From Nansenia antarctica (taxonomy: Eukaryota > Chordata > Actinopteri > Argentiniformes > Microstomatidae), in NCBI GenBank assembly GCA_963989245.1, contig CAXDII010000050.1:62001-126000 (forward strand): a stretch of 64,000 nt of DNA, written 5' to 3'. The number at the start of each line of letters is the position of its first letter. The stretch's first letter is position 1. The notes below the pieces were generated by a model, which was given only the letters and a program-made list of their open reading frames with translations, ran no database searches and had not been told where the DNA came from. The position numbers were made by a program, and so were the translations under genes. Below are positions 24,322 to 39,198 of the stretch, piece after piece.

Positions 24322-27302
24322 TTGTCAAAAGAGACTCTGAAAACGAAACGTTGATTACTTTTGAGCAAAAGGCTGCACACACGCAATTCAAGTTGCTCTG
24401 ATTGTCATTTAGAGTTACATTATAGGATTATTCAACAACAAGTCAAAATGTGCTCGTGAAAGGCAGAAAACAACACTTTGATAGTTTGATATAACTTGAG
24501 AACGAATGCAAAAAACAGTCCACTCTAAGAACAGGCCGCTTGGACACTTTCAGAACAGCTCTGTTAATGACTGAAAACAGCTCTCGAAGAGATTGTCAAA
24601 AGAGACTCCGAAAACGAAACGTTGATCACTTTTGAGCAAAAGGCTGCACACACGCAATTCAAGTTGCTCTGATTGTCATTTAGAGTTACATTATAGGATT
24701 ATTCAACAACAAGTCAAAATGTGCTCGTGAAAGGCAGAAAACAACACTTTGATAGTTTGATATAACTTGAGAACGAATGCAAAAAACAGTCCACTCTCAG
24801 AACAGGCCGCTTGGACACTTTCAGAACAGCTCTGTTAATGACTGAAAACAGCTCTCGAAGAGATTGTCAAAAGAGACTCCGAAAACGAAACGTTGATCAC
24901 TTTTGAGCAAAAGGCTGCACACACGCAATTCAAGTTGCTCTGATTGTCATTTAGAGTTACATTATAGGATTATTCAACAACAAGTCAAAATGTGCTCGTG
25001 AAAGGCAGAAAACAACACTTTGATAGTTTGATATAACTTGAGAACGAATGCAAAAAACAGTCCACTCTAAGAACAGGCCGCTTGGACACTTTCAGAACAG
25101 CTCTGTTAATGACTGAAAACAGCTCTCGAAGAGATTGTCAAAAGAGACTCCGAAAACGAAACGTTGATCACTTTTGAGCAAAAGGCTGCACACACGCAAT
25201 TCAAGTTGCTCTGATTGTCATTTAGAGTTACATTATAGGATTATTCAACAACAAGTCAAAATGTGCTCGTGAAAGGCAGAAAACAACACTTTGATAGTTT
25301 GATATAACTTGAGAACGAATGCAAAAAACAGTCCACTCTAAGAACAGGCCGCTTGGACACTTTCAGAACAGCTCTGTTAATGACTGAAAACAGCTCTCGA
25401 AGAGATTGTCAAAAGAGACTCCGAAAACGAAACGTTGATCACTTTTGAGCAAAAGGCTACACACACGCAATTCAAGTTGCTCTGATTGTCATTTAGAGTT
25501 ACATTATAGGATTATTCAACAACAAGTCAAAATGTGCTCGTGAAAGGCAGAAAACAACACTTTGATAGTTTGATATAACTTGAGAACGAATGCAAAAAAC
25601 AGTCCACTCTAAGAACAGGCCGCTTGGACACTTTCAGAACAGCTCTGTTAATGACTGAAAACAGCTCTCGAAGAGATTGTCAAAAGAGACTCCGAAAACG
25701 AAACGTTGATCACTTTTGAGCAAAAGGCTGCACACACGCAATTCAAGTTGCTCTGATTGTCATTTAGAGTTACATTATAGGATTATTCAACAACAAGTCA
25801 AAATGTGCTCGTGAAAGGCAGAAAACAACACTTTGATAGTTTGATATAACTTGAGAACGAATGCAAAAAACAGTCCACTCTAAGAACAGGCCCCTTGGAC
25901 ACTTTCAGAACAGCTCTGTTAATGACTGAAAACAGCTCTCGAAGAGATTGTCAAAAGAGACTCCGAAAACGAAACGTTGATCACTTTTGAGCAAAAGGCT
26001 GCACACACGCAATTCAAGTTGCTCTGATTGTCATTTAGAGTTACATTATAGGATTATTCAACAACAAGTCAAAATGTGCTCGTGAAAGGCAGAAAACAAC
26101 ACTTTGATAGTTTGATATAACTTGAGAACGAATGCAAAAAACAGTCCACTCTAAGAACAGGCCGCTTGGACACTTTCAGAACAGCTCTGTTAATGACTGA
26201 AAACAGCTCTCGAAGAGATTGTCAAAAGAGACTCCGAAAACGAAACGTTGATCACTTTTGAGCAAAAGGCTGCACACACGCAATTCAAGTTGCTCTGATT
26301 GTCATTTAGAGTTACATTATAGGATTATTCAACAACAAGTCAAAATGTGCTCGTGAAAGGCAGAAAACAACACTTTGATAGTTTGATATAACTTGAGAAC
26401 GAATGCAAAAAACAGTCCACTCTAAGAACAGGCCGCTTGGACACTTTCAGAACAGCTCTGTTAATGACTGAAAACAGCTCTCGAAGAGATTGTCAAAAGA
26501 GACTCCGAAAACGAAACGTTGATCACTTTTGAGCAAAAGGCTGCACACACGCAATTCAAGTTGCTCTGATTGTCATTTAGAGTTACATTATAGGATTATT
26601 CAACAACAAGTCAAAATGTGCTCGTGAAAGGCAGAAAACAACACTTTGATAGTTTGATATAACTTGAGAACGAATGCAAAAAACAGTCCACTCTAAGAAC
26701 AGGCCGCTTGGACACTTTCAGAACAGCTCTGTTAATGACTGAAAACAGCTCTCGAAGAGATTGTCAAAAGAGACTCCGAAAACGAAACGTTGATCACTTT
26801 TGAGCAAAAGGCTGCACACACGCAATTCAAGTTGCTCTGATTGTCATTTAGAGTTACATTATAGGATTATTCAACAACAAGTCAAAATGTGCTCGTGAAA
26901 GGCAGAAAACAACACTTTGATAGTTTGATATAACTTGAGAACGAATGCAAAAAACAGTCCACTCTAAGAACAGGCCGCTTGGACACTTTCAGAACAGCTC
27001 TGTTAATGACTGAAAACAGCTCTCGAAGAGATTGTCAAAAGAGACTCCGAAAACGAAACGTTGATCACTTTTGAGCAAAAGGCTGCACACACGCAATTCA
27101 AGTTGCTCTGATTGTCATTTAGAGTTACATTATAGGATTATTCAACAACAAGTCAAAATGTGCTCGTGAAAGGCAGAAAACAACACTTTGATAGTTTGAT
27201 ATAACTTGAGAACGAATGCAAAAACCAGTCCACTCTAAGAACAGGCCGCTTGGACACTTTCAGAACAGCTCTGTTAATGACTGAAAACAGCTCTCGAAGA
27301 GA

Positions 27303-27562
27303 TTGTCAAAAGAGACTCCGAAAACGAAACGTTGATCACTTTTGAGCAAAAGGCTGCACACACGCAATTCAAGTTGCTCTGATTGTCATTTAGAGTTACA
27401 TTATAGGAGCATTCAGCAACAAGTCAAAATGTGCTCCAGAAAAGCATAAAACAACACTGATAGAACTTGAGAACGAATGCAAAAACAGTCCACTCTCAGA
27501 ACAGGCCGCTAGGACACTTTCAGAACAGCTCTGTTAATGACTGAAAACAGCTCTCGAAGAGA
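27303..27562 (+). repeat. Type B monomer 7 (260 bp, GCATAAAAC subtype)
   Basis: This copy has a private GGCCGCTAGG change (T to A). The following C unit has GAGTAAC and a seven-A run, making it 272 bp. Confidence 0.95.
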
Positions 27563-28918
27563 TTGTCAAAAGAGACTCTGAAAACGAAACGTTGATTACT
27601 TTTGAGCAAAAGGCTGCACACACGCAATTCAAGTTGCTCTGATTGTCATTTAGAGTAACATTATAGGATTATTCAACAACAAGTCAAAATGTGCTCGTGA
27701 AAGGCAGAAAACAACACTTTGATAGTTTGATATAACTTGAGAACGAATGCAAAAAAACAGTCCACTCTAAGAACAGGCCGCTTGGACACTTTCAGAACAG
27801 CTCTGTTAATGACTGAAAACAGCTCTCGAAGAGATTGTCAAAAGAGACTCCGAAAACGAAACGTTGATCACTTTTGAGCAAAAGGCTGCACACACGCAAT
27901 TCAAGTTGCTCTGATTGTCATTTAGAGTTACATTATAGGATTATTCAACAACAAGTCAAAATGAGCTCGTGAAAGGCAGAAAACAACACTTTGATAGTTT
28001 GATATAACTTGAGAACGAATGCAAAAAACAGTCCACTCTAAGAACAGGCCGCTTGGACACTTTCAGAACAGCTCTGTTAATGACTGAAAACAGCTCTCGA
28101 AGAGATTGTCAAAAGAGACTCCGAAAACGAAACGTTGATCACTTTTAAGCAAAAGGCTGCACACACGCAATTCAAGTTGCTCTGATTGTCATTTAGAGTT
28201 ACATTATAGGATTATTCAACAACAAGTCAAAATGTGCTCGTGAAAGGCAGAAAACAACACTTTGATAGTTTGATATAACTTGAGAACGAATGCAAAAAAC
28301 AGTCCACTCTAAGAACAGGCCGCTTGGACACTTTCAGAACAGCTCTGTTAATGACTGAAAACAGCTCTCGAAGAGATTGTCAAAAGAGACTCCGAAAACG
28401 AAACGTTGATCACTTTTGAGCAAAAGGCTGCACACACGCAATTCAAGTTGCTCTGATTGTCATTTAGAGTTACATTATAGGATTATTCAACAACAAGTCA
28501 AAATGTGCTCGTGAAAGGCAGAAAACAACACTTTGATAGTTTGATATAACTTGAGAACGAATGCAAAAAACAGTCCACTCTAAGAACAGGCCGCTTGGAC
28601 ACTTTCAGAACAGCTCTGTTAATGACTGAAAACAGCTCTCGAAGAGATTGTCAAAAGAGACTCCGAAAACGAAACGTTGATCACTTTTGAGCAAAAGGCT
28701 GCACACACGCAATTCAAGTTGCTCTGATTGTCATTTAGAGTTACATTATAGGATTATTCAACAACAAGTCAAAATGTGCTCGTGAAAGGCAGAAAACAAC
28801 ACTTTGATAGTTTGATATAACTTGAGAACGAATGCAAAAAACAGTCCACTCTAAGAACAGGCCCCTTGGACACTTTCAGAACAGCTCTGTTAATGACTGA
28901 AAACAGCTCTCGAAGAGA

Positions 28919-29178
28919 TTGTCAAAAGAGACTCCGAAAACGAAACGTTGATCACTTTTGAGCAAAAGGCTGCACACACGCAATTCAAGTTGCTCTGATT
29001 GTCATTTAGAGTTACATTATAGGAGCATTCAGCAACAAGTCAAAATGTGCTCCAGAAAAGCAGAAAACAACACTGATAGAACTTGAGAACGAATGCAAAA
29101 ACAGTCCACTCTCAGAACAGGCCGCTTGGACACTTTCAGAACAGCTGTGTTAATGACTGAAAACAGCTCTCGAAGAGA
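28919..29178 (+). repeat. Type B monomer 8 (260 bp, GCAGAAAAC subtype)
   Basis: This copy has a private ACAGCTGTGT change. It is followed by a 272-bp C unit and then a type D unit (CTCTGAAAACG with GATCAC and GAGTAAC). This order also follows three other GCAGAAAAC-type copies to the right. Confidence 0.95.
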
Positions 29179-32100
29179 TTGTCAAAAGAGACTCTGAAAA
29201 CGAAACGTTGATTACTTTTGAGCAAAAGGCTGCACACACGCAATTCAAGTTGCTCTGATTGTCATTTAGAGTAACATTATAGGATTATTCAACAACAAGT
29301 CAAAATGTGCTCGTGAAAGGCAGAAAACAACACTTTGATAGTTTGATATAACTTGAGAACGAATGCAAAAAAACAGTCCACTCTAAGAACAGGCCGCTTG
29401 GACACTTTCAGAACAGCTCTGTTAATGACTGAAAACAGCTCTCGAAGAGATTGTCAAAAGAGACTCTGAAAACGAAACGTTGATCACTTTTGAGCAAAAG
29501 GCTGCACACACGCAATTCAAGTTGCTCTGATTGTCATTTAGAGTAACATTATAGGATTATTCAACAACAAGTCAAAATGTGCTCGTGAAAGGCAGAAAAC
29601 AACACTTTGATAGTTTGATATAACTTGAGAACGAATGCAAAAAACAGTCCACTCTAAGAACAGGCCGCTTGGACACTTTCAGAACAGCTCTGTTAATGAC
29701 TGAAAACAGCTCTCGAAGAGATTGTCAAAAGAGACTCCGAAAACGAAACGTTGATCACTTTTGAGCAAAAGGCTGCACACACGCAATTCAAGTTGCTCTG
29801 ATTGTCATTTAGAGTTACATTATAGGATTATTCAACAACAAGTCAAAATGTGCTCGTGAAAGGCAGAAAACAACACTTTGATAGTTTGATATAACTTGAG
29901 AACGAATGCAAAAAACAGTCCACTCTAAGAACAGGCCGCTTGGACACTTTCAGAACAGCTCTGTTAATGACTGAAAACAGCTCTCGAAGAGATTGTCAAA
30001 AGAGACTCCGAAAACGAAACGTTGATCACTTTTGAGCAAAAGGCTGCACACACGCAATTCAAGTTGCTCTGATTGTCATTTAGAGTTACATTATAGGATT
30101 ATTCAACAACAAGTCAAAATGTGCTCGTGAAAGGCAGAAAACAACACTTTGATAGTTTGATATAACTTGAGAACGAATGCAAAAAACAGTCCACTCTAAG
30201 AACAGGCCGCTTGGACACTTTCAGAACAGCTCTGTTAATGACTGAAAACAGCTCTCGAAGAGATTGTCAAAAGAGACTCCGAAAACGAAACGTTGATCAC
30301 TTTTGAGCAAAAGGCTGCACACACGCAATTCAAGTTGCTCTGATTGTCATTTAGAGTTACATTATAGGATTATTCAACAACAAGTCAAAATGTGCTCGTG
30401 AAAGGCAGAAAACAACACTTTGATAGTTTGATATAACTTGAGAACGAATGCAAAAAACAGTCCACTCTAAGAACAGGCCGCTTGGACACTTTCAGAACAG
30501 CTCTGTTAATGACTGAAAACAGCTCTCGAAGAGATTGTCAAAAGAGACTCCGAAAACGAAACGTTGATCACTTTTGAGCAAAAGGCTGCACACACGCAAT
30601 TCAAGTTGCTCTGATTGTCATTTAGAGTTACATTATAGGATTATTCAACAACAAGTCAAAATGTGCTCGTGAAAGGCAGAAAACAACACTTTGATAGTTT
30701 GATATAACTTGAGAACGAATGCAAAAAACAGTCCACTCTAAGAACAGGCCGCTTGGACACTTTCAGAACAGCTCTGTTAATGACTGAAAACAGCTCTCGA
30801 AGAGATTGTCAAAAGAGACTCCGAAAACGAAACGTTGATCACTTTTGAGCAAAAGGCTGCACACACGCAATTCAAGTTGCTCTGATTGTCATTTAGAGTT
30901 ACATTATAGGATTATTCAACAACAAGTCAAAATGTGCTCGTGAAAGGCAGAAAACAACACTTTGATAGTTTGATATAACTTGAGAACGAATGCAAAAAAC
31001 AGTCCACTCTAAGAACAGGCCGCTTGGACACTTTCAGAACAGCTCTGTTAATGACTGAAAACAGCTCTCGAAGAGATTGTCAAAAGAGACTCCGAAAACG
31101 AAACGTTGATCACTTTTGAGCAAAAGGCTGCACACACGCAATTCAAGTTGCTCTGATTGTCATTTAGAGTTACATTATAGGATTATTCAACAACAAGTCA
31201 AAATGTGCTCGTGAAAGGCAGAAAACAACACTTTGATAGTTTGATATAACTTGAGAACGAATGCAAAAAACAGTCCACTCTAAGAACAGGCCGCTTGGAC
31301 ACTTTCAGAACAGCTCTGTTAATGACTGAAAACAGCTCTCGAAGAGATTGTCAAAAGAGACTCCGAAAACGAAACGTTGATCACTTTTGAGCAAAAGGCT
31401 GCACACACGCAATTCAAGTTGCTCTGATTGTCATTTAGAGTTACATTATAGGATTATTCAACAACAAGTCAAAATGTGCTCGTGAAAGGCAGAAAACAAC
31501 ACTTTGATAGTTTGATATAACTTGAGAACGAATGCAAAAAACAGTCCACTCTCAGAACAGGCCGCTTGGACACTTTCAGAACAGCTCTGTTAATGACTGA
31601 AAACAGCTCTCGAAGAGATTGTCAAAAGAGACTCCGAAAACGAAACGTTGATCACTTTTGAGCAAAAGGCTGCACACACGCAATTCAAGTTGCTCTGATT
31701 GTCATTTAGAGTTACATTATAGGATTATTCAACAACAAGTCAAAATGTGCTCGTGAAAGGCAGAAAACAACACTTTGATAGTTTGATATAACTTGAGAAC
31801 GAATGCAAAAAACAGTCCACTCTAAGAACAGGCCGCTTGGACACTTTCAGAACAGCTCTGTTAATGACTGAAAACAGCTCTCGAAGAGATTGTCAAAAGA
31901 GACTCCGAAAACGAAACGTTGATCACTTTTGAGCAAAAGGCTGCACACACGCAATTCAAGTTGCTCTGATTGTCATTTAGAGTTACATTATAGGATTATT
32001 CAACAACAAGTCAAAATGTGCTCGTGAAAGGCAGAAAACAACACTTTGATAGTTTGATATAACTTGAGAACGAATGCAAAAAACAGTCCACTCTAAGAAC

Positions 32101-33787
32101 AGGCCGCTTGGACACTTTCAGAACAGCTCTGTTAATGACTGAAAACAGCTCTCGAAGAGATTGTCAAAAGAGACTCCGAAAACGAAACGTTGATCACTTT
32201 TGAGCAAAAGGCTGCACACACGCAATTCAAGTTGCTCTGATTGTCATTTAGAGTTACATTATAGGATTATTCAACAACAAGTCAAAATGTGCTCGTGAAA
32301 GGCAGAAAACAACACTTTGATAGTTTGATATAACTTGAGAACGAATGCAAAAAACAGTCCACTCTCAGAACAGGCCGCTTGGACACTTTCAGAACAGCTC
32401 TGTTAATGACTGAAAACAGCTCTCGAAGAGATTGTCAAAAGAGACTCCGAAAACGAAACGTTGATCACTTTTGAGCAAAAGGCTGCACACACGCAATTCA
32501 AGTTGCTCTGATTGTCATTTAGAGTTACATTATAGGATTATTCAACAACAAGTCAAAATGTGCTCGTGAAAGGCAGAAAACAACACTTTGATAGTTTGAT
32601 ATAACTTGAGAACGAATGCAAAAAACAGTCCACTCTAAGAACAGGCCGCTTGGACACTTTCAGAACAGCTCTGTTAATGACTGAAAACAGCTCTCGAAGA
32701 GATTGTCAAAAGAGACTCCGAAAACGAAACGTTGATCACTTTTGAGCAAAAGGCTGCACACACGCAATTCAAGTTGCTCTGATTGTCATTTAGAGTTACA
32801 TTATAGGATTATTCAACAACAAGTCAAAATGTGCTCGTGAAAGGCAGAAAACAACACTTTGATAGTTTGATATAACTTGAGAACGAATGCAAAAAACAGT
32901 CCACTCTAAGAACAGGCCGCTTGGACACTTTCAGAACAGCTCTGTTAATGACTGAAAACAGCTCTCGAAGAGATTGTCAAAAGAGACTCCGAAAACGAAA
33001 CGTTGATCACTTTTGAGCAAAAGGCTACACACACGCAATTCAAGTTGCTCTGATTGTCATTTAGAGTTACATTATAGGATTATTCAACAACAAGTCAAAA
33101 TGTGCTCGTGAAAGGCAGAAAACAACACTTTGATAGTTTGATATAACTTGAGAACGAATGCAAAAAACAGTCCACTCTAAGAACAGGCCGCTTGGACACT
33201 TTCAGAACAGCTCTGTTAATGACTGAAAACAGCTCTCGAAGAGATTGTCAAAAGAGACTCCGAAAACGAAACGTTGATCACTTTTGAGCAAAAGGCTGCA
33301 CACACGCAATTCAAGTTGCTCTGATTGTCATTTAGAGTTACATTATAGGATTATTCAACAACAAGTCAAAATGTGCTCGTGAAAGGCAGAAAACAACACT
33401 TTGATAGTTTGATATAACTTGAGAACGAATGCAAAAAAACAGTCCACTCTAAGAACAGGCCGCTTGGACACTTTCAGAACAGCTCTGTTAATGACTGAAA
33501 ACAGCTCTCGAAGAGATTGTCAAAAGAGACTCCGAAAACGAAACGTTGATCACTTTTGAGCAAAAGGCTGCACACACGCAATTCAAGTTGCTCTGATTGT
33601 CATTTAGAGTTACATTATAGGATTATTCAACAACAAGTCAAAATGTGCTCGTGAAAGGCAGAAAACAACACTTTGATAGTTTGATATAACTTGAGAACGA
33701 ATGCAAAAAACAGTCCACTCTAAGAACAGGCCGCTTGGACACTTTCAGAACAGCTCTGTTAATGACTGAAAACAGCTCTCGAAGAGA

Positions 33788-34055
33788 TTGTCAAAAGAGA
33801 CTCCGAAAACGAAACGTTGATCACTTTTGAGCAAAAGGCTGCACACACGCAATTCAAGTTGCTCTGATTGTCATTTAGAGTTACATTATAGGATTATTCA
33901 ACAAGTCAAAATGTGCTCGTGAAAGGCAGAAAACAACACTTTGATAGTTTGATATAACTTGAGAACGAATGCAAAAAACAGTCCACTCTAAGAACAGGCC
34001 GCTTGGACACTTTCAGAACAGCTCTGTTAATGACTGAAAACAGCTCTCGAAGAGA
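33788..34055 (+). repeat. 268-bp monomer with 3-bp deletion
   Basis: It has the same TTCAACAAG deletion as the unit at 21095, but without its GTCGTTTAG change. It may be an independent slippage event or a relocated copy. Confidence 0.95.
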
Positions 34056-34869
34056 TTGTCAAAAGAGACTCCGAAAACGAAACGTTGATCACTTTTGAGC
34101 AAAAGGCTGCACACACGCAATTCAAGTTGCTCTGATTGTCATTTAGAGTTACATTATAGGATTATTCAACAACAAGTCAAAATGTGCTCGTGAAAGGCAG
34201 AAAACAACACTTTGATAGTTTGATATAACTTGAGAACGAATGCAAAAAACAGTCCACTCTAAGAACAGGCCGCTTGTACACTTTCAGAACAGCTCTGTTA
34301 ATGACTGAAAACAGCTCTCGAAGAGATTGTCAAAAGAGACTCCGAAAACGAAACGTTGATCACTTTTGAGCAAAAGGCTGCACACACGCAATTCAAGTTG
34401 CTCTGATTGTCATTTAGAGTTACATTATAGGATTATTCAACAACAAGTCAAAATGTGCTCGTGAAAGGCAGAAAACAACACTTTGATAGTTTGATATAAC
34501 TTGAGAACGAATGCAAAAAAACAGTCCACTCTAAGAACAGGCCGCTTGGACACTTTCAGAACAGCTCTGTTAATGACTGAAAACAGCTCTCGAAGAGATT
34601 GTCAAAAGAGACTCCGAAAACGAAACGTTGATCACTTTTGAGCAAAAGGCTGCACACACGCAATTCAAGTTGCTCTGATTGTCATTTAGAGTTACATTAT
34701 AGGATTATTCAACAACAAGTCAAAATGTGCTCGTGAAAGGCAGAAAACAACACTTTGATAGTTTGATATAACTTGAGAACGAATGCAAAAAACAGTCCAC
34801 TCTAAGAACAGGCCGCTTGGACACTTTCAGAACAGCTCTGTTAATGACTGAAAACAGCTCTCGAAGAGA

Positions 34870-35138
34870 TTGTCAAAAGAGACTCCGAAAACGAAACGTT
34901 GATCACTTTTGAGCAAAAGGCTACACACGCAATTCAAGTTGCTCTGATTGTCATTTAGAGTTACATTATAGGATTATTCAACAACAAGTCAAAATGTGCT
35001 CGTGAAAGGCAGAAAACAACACTTTGATAGTTTGATATAACTTGAGAACGAATGCAAAAAACAGTCCACTCTAAGAACAGGCCGCTTGGACACTTTCAGA
35101 ACAGCTCTGTTAATGACTGAAAACAGCTCTCGAAGAGA
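34870..35138 (+). repeat. 269-bp monomer with 2-bp deletion
   Basis: GGCTGCACACACGC reads GGCTACACACGC: one G to A change plus loss of one AC dinucleotide. Both changes occur together in all three copies (34870, 35682, 37037), so they share a single origin. Confidence 0.95.
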
Positions 35139-35681
35139 TTGTCAAAAGAGACTCCGAAAACGAAACGTTGATCACTTTTGAGCAAAAGGCTGCACACACG
35201 CAATTCAAGTTGCTCTGATTGTCATTTAGAGTTACATTATAGGATTATTCAACAACAAGTCAAAATGTGCTCGTGAAAGGCAGAAAACAACACTTTGATA
35301 GTTTGATATAACTTGAGAACGAATGCAAAAAAACAGTCCACTCTAAGAACAGGCCGCTTGGACACTTTCAGAACAGCTCTGTTAATGACTGAAAACAGCT
35401 CTCGAAGAGATTGTCAAAAGAGACTCCGAAAACGAAACGTTGATCACTTTTGAGCAAAAGGCTGCACACACGCAATTCAAGTTGCTCTGATTGTCATTTA
35501 GAGTTACATTATAGGATTATTCAACAACAAGTCAAAATGTGCTCGTGAAAGGCAGAAAACAACACTTTGATAGTTTGATATAACTTGAGAACGAATGCAA
35601 AAAACAGTCCACTCTAAGAACAGGCCGCTTGGACACTTTCAGAACAGCTCTGTTAATGACTGAAAACAGCTCTCGAAGAGA

Positions 35682-35950
35682 TTGTCAAAAGAGACTCCGA
35701 AAACGAAACGTTGATCACTTTTGAGCAAAAGGCTACACACGCAATTCAAGTTGCTCTGATTGTCATTTAGAGTTACATTATAGGATTATTCAACAACAAG
35801 TCAAAATGTGCTCGTGAAAGGCAGAAAACAACACTTTGATAGTTTGATATAACTTGAGAACGAATGCAAAAAACAGTCCACTCTAAGAACAGGCCGCTTG
35901 GACACTTTCAGAACAGCTCTGTTAATGACTGAAAACAGCTCTCGAAGAGA
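35682..35950 (+). repeat. 269-bp monomer with 2-bp deletion
   Basis: This is the second GGCTACACACGC unit, 812 bp (three monomers: 269, 271 and 272 bp) after the first. Confidence 0.95.
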
Positions 35951-37036
35951 TTGTCAAAAGAGACTCCGAAAACGAAACGTTGATCACTTTTGAGCAAAAG
36001 GCTGCACACACGCAATTCAAGTTGCTCTGATTGTCATTTAGAGTTACATTATAGGATTATTCAACAACAAGTCAAAATGTGCTCGTGAAAGGCAGAAAAC
36101 AACACTTTGATAGTTTGATATAACTTGAGAACGAATGCAAAAAAACAGTCCACTCTAAGAACAGGCCGCTTGGACACTTTCAGAACAGCTCTGTTAATGA
36201 CTGAAAACAGCTCTCGAAGAGATTGTCAAAAGAGACTCCGAAAACGAAACGTTGATCACTTTTGAGCAAAAGGCTGCACACACGCAATTCAAGTTGCTCT
36301 GATTGTCATTTAGAGTTACATTATAGGATTATTCAACAACAAGTCAAAATGTGCTCGTGAAAGGCAGAAAACAACACTTTGATAGTTTGATATAACTTGA
36401 GAACGAATGCAAAAAACAGTCCACTCTAAGAACAGGCCGCTTGGACACTTTCAGAACAGCTCTGTTAATGACTGAAAACAGCTCTCGAAGAGATTGTCAA
36501 AAGAGACTCCGAAAACGAAACGTTGATCACTTTTGAGCAAAAGGCTGCACACACGCAATTCAAGTTGCTCTGATTGTCATTTAGAGTTACATTATAGGAT
36601 TATTCAACAACAAGTCAAAATGTGCTCGTGAAAGGCAGAAAACAACACTTTGATAGTTTGATATAACTTGAGAACGAATGCAAAAAAACAGTCCACTCTA
36701 AGAACAGGCCGCTTGGACACTTTCAGAACAGCTCTGTTAATGACTGAAAACAGCTCTCGAAGAGATTGTCAAAAGAGACTCCGAAAACGAAACGTTGATC
36801 ACTTTTGAGCAAAAGGCTGCACACACGCAATTCAAGTTGCTCTGATTGTCATTTAGAGTTACATTATAGGATTATTCAACAACAAGTCAAAATGTGCTCG
36901 TGAAAGGCAGAAAACAACACTTTGATAGTTTGATATAACTTGAGAACGAATGCAAAAAACAGTCCACTCTAAGAACAGGCCGCTTGGACACTTTCAGAAC
37001 AGCTCTGTTAATGACTGAAAACAGCTCTCGAAGAGA

Positions 37037-37305
37037 TTGTCAAAAGAGACTCCGAAAACGAAACGTTGATCACTTTTGAGCAAAAGGCTACACACGCAAT
37101 TCAAGTTGCTCTGATTGTCATTTAGAGTTACATTATAGGATTATTCAACAACAAGTCAAAATGTGCTCGTGAAAGGCAGAAAACAACACTTTGATAGTTT
37201 GATATAACTTGAGAACGAATGCAAAAAACAGTCCACTCTAAGAACAGGCCGCTTGGACACTTTCAGAACAGCTCTGTTAATGACTGAAAACAGCTCTCGA
37301 AGAGA
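37037..37305 (+). repeat. 269-bp monomer with 2-bp deletion
   Basis: This is the third GGCTACACACGC unit, 1,355 bp (five monomers) after the second. Seven-A units separate the copies. Confidence 0.95.
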
Positions 37306-37848
37306 TTGTCAAAAGAGACTCCGAAAACGAAACGTTGATCACTTTTGAGCAAAAGGCTGCACACACGCAATTCAAGTTGCTCTGATTGTCATTTAGAGTT
37401 ACATTATAGGATTATTCAACAACAAGTCAAAATGTGCTCGTGAAAGGCAGAAAACAACACTTTGATAGTTTGATATAACTTGAGAACGAATGCAAAAAAA
37501 CAGTCCACTCTAAGAACAGGCCGCTTGGACACTTTCAGAACAGCTCTGTTAATGACTGAAAACAGCTCTCGAAGAGATTGTCAAAAGAGACTCCGAAAAC
37601 GAAACGTTGATCACTTTTGAGCAAAAGGCTGCACACACGCAATTCAAGTTGCTCTGATTGTCATTTAGAGTTACATTATAGGATTATTCAACAACAAGTC
37701 AAAATGTGCTCGTGAAAGGCAGAAAACAACACTTTGATAGTTTGATATAACTTGAGAACGAATGCAAAAAACAGTCCACTCTAAGAACAGGCCGCTTGGA
37801 CACTTTCAGAACAGCTCTGTTAATGACTGAAAACAGCTCTCGAAGAGA

Positions 37849-38116
37849 TTGTCAAAAGAGACTCCGAAAACGAAACGTTGATCACTTTTGAGCAAAAGGC
37901 TGCACACACGCAATTCAAGTTGCTCTGATTGTCATTTAGAGTTACATTATAGGATTATTCAACAAGTCAAAATGTGCTCGTGAAAGGCAGAAAACAACAC
38001 TTTGATAGTTTGATATAACTTGAGAACGAATGCAAAAAACAGTCCACTCTAAGAACAGGCCGCTTGGACACTTTCAGAACAGCTCTGTTAATGACTGAAA
38101 ACAGCTCTCGAAGAGA
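37849..38116 (+). repeat. 268-bp monomer with 3-bp deletion
   Basis: It carries the TTCAACAAG deletion. A matching unit lies 1,082 bp downstream at 38931, giving a four-monomer repeat (268 + 271 + 272 + 271). Confidence 0.95.
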
Positions 38117-38930
38117 TTGTCAAAAGAGACTCCGAAAACGAAACGTTGATCACTTTTGAGCAAAAGGCTGCACACACGCAATTCAAGTTGCTCTGATTGT
38201 CATTTAGAGTTACATTATAGGATTATTCAACAACAAGTCAAAATGTGCTCGTGAAAGGCAGAAAACAACACTTTGATAGTTTGATATAACTTGAGAACGA
38301 ATGCAAAAAACAGTCCACTCTAAGAACAGGCCGCTTGGACACTTTCAGAACAGCTCTGTTAATGACTGAAAACAGCTCTCGAAGAGATTGTCAAAAGAGA
38401 CTCCGAAAACGAAACGTTGATCACTTTTGAGCAAAAGGCTGCACACACGCAATTCAAGTTGCTCTGATTGTCATTTAGAGTTACATTATAGGATTATTCA
38501 ACAACAAGTCAAAATGTGCTCGTGAAAGGCAGAAAACAACACTTTGATAGTTTGATATAACTTGAGAACGAATGCAAAAAAACAGTCCACTCTAAGAACA
38601 GGCCGCTTGGACACTTTCAGAACAGCTCTGTTAATGACTGAAAACAGCTCTCGAAGAGATTGTCAAAAGAGACTCCGAAAACGAAACGTTGATCACTTTT
38701 GAGCAAAAGGCTGCACACACGCAATTCAAGTTGCTCTGATTGTCATTTAGAGTTACATTATAGGATTATTCAACAACAAGTCAAAATGTGCTCGTGAAAG
38801 GCAGAAAACAACACTTTGATAGTTTGATATAACTTGAGAACGAATGCAAAAAACAGTCCACTCTAAGAACAGGCCGCTTGGACACTTTCAGAACAGCTCT
38901 GTTAATGACTGAAAACAGCTCTCGAAGAGA

Positions 38931-39198
38931 TTGTCAAAAGAGACTCCGAAAACGAAACGTTGATCACTTTTGAGCAAAAGGCTGCACACACGCAATTCAA
39001 GTTGCTCTGATTGTCATTTAGAGTTACATTATAGGATTATTCAACAAGTCAAAATGTGCTCGTGAAAGGCAGAAAACAACACTTTGATAGTTTGATATAA
39101 CTTGAGAACGAATGCAAAAAACAGTCCACTCTAAGAACAGGCCGCTTGGACACTTTCAGAACAGCTCTGTTAATGACTGAAAACAGCTCTCGAAGAGA
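38931..39198 (+). repeat. 268-bp monomer with 3-bp deletion
   Basis: This is the 1,082-bp counterpart of the unit at 37849. Confidence 0.95.

Larger units (their letters stand above)
21905..25460 (+). repeat. 8-monomer higher-order repeat with B unit, period 2,157 bp
   Basis: Marker pairs offset by 2,157 bp (7 x 271 + 260) are GCATTC of the GCATAAAAC B unit (22011/24168), CTCTCAG (22637/24794) and GGCTACACAC (23300/25457). GGCCCCTTGG at 25888 has no partner at about 23731, so the duplicated segment ends before it. Confidence 0.94.
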
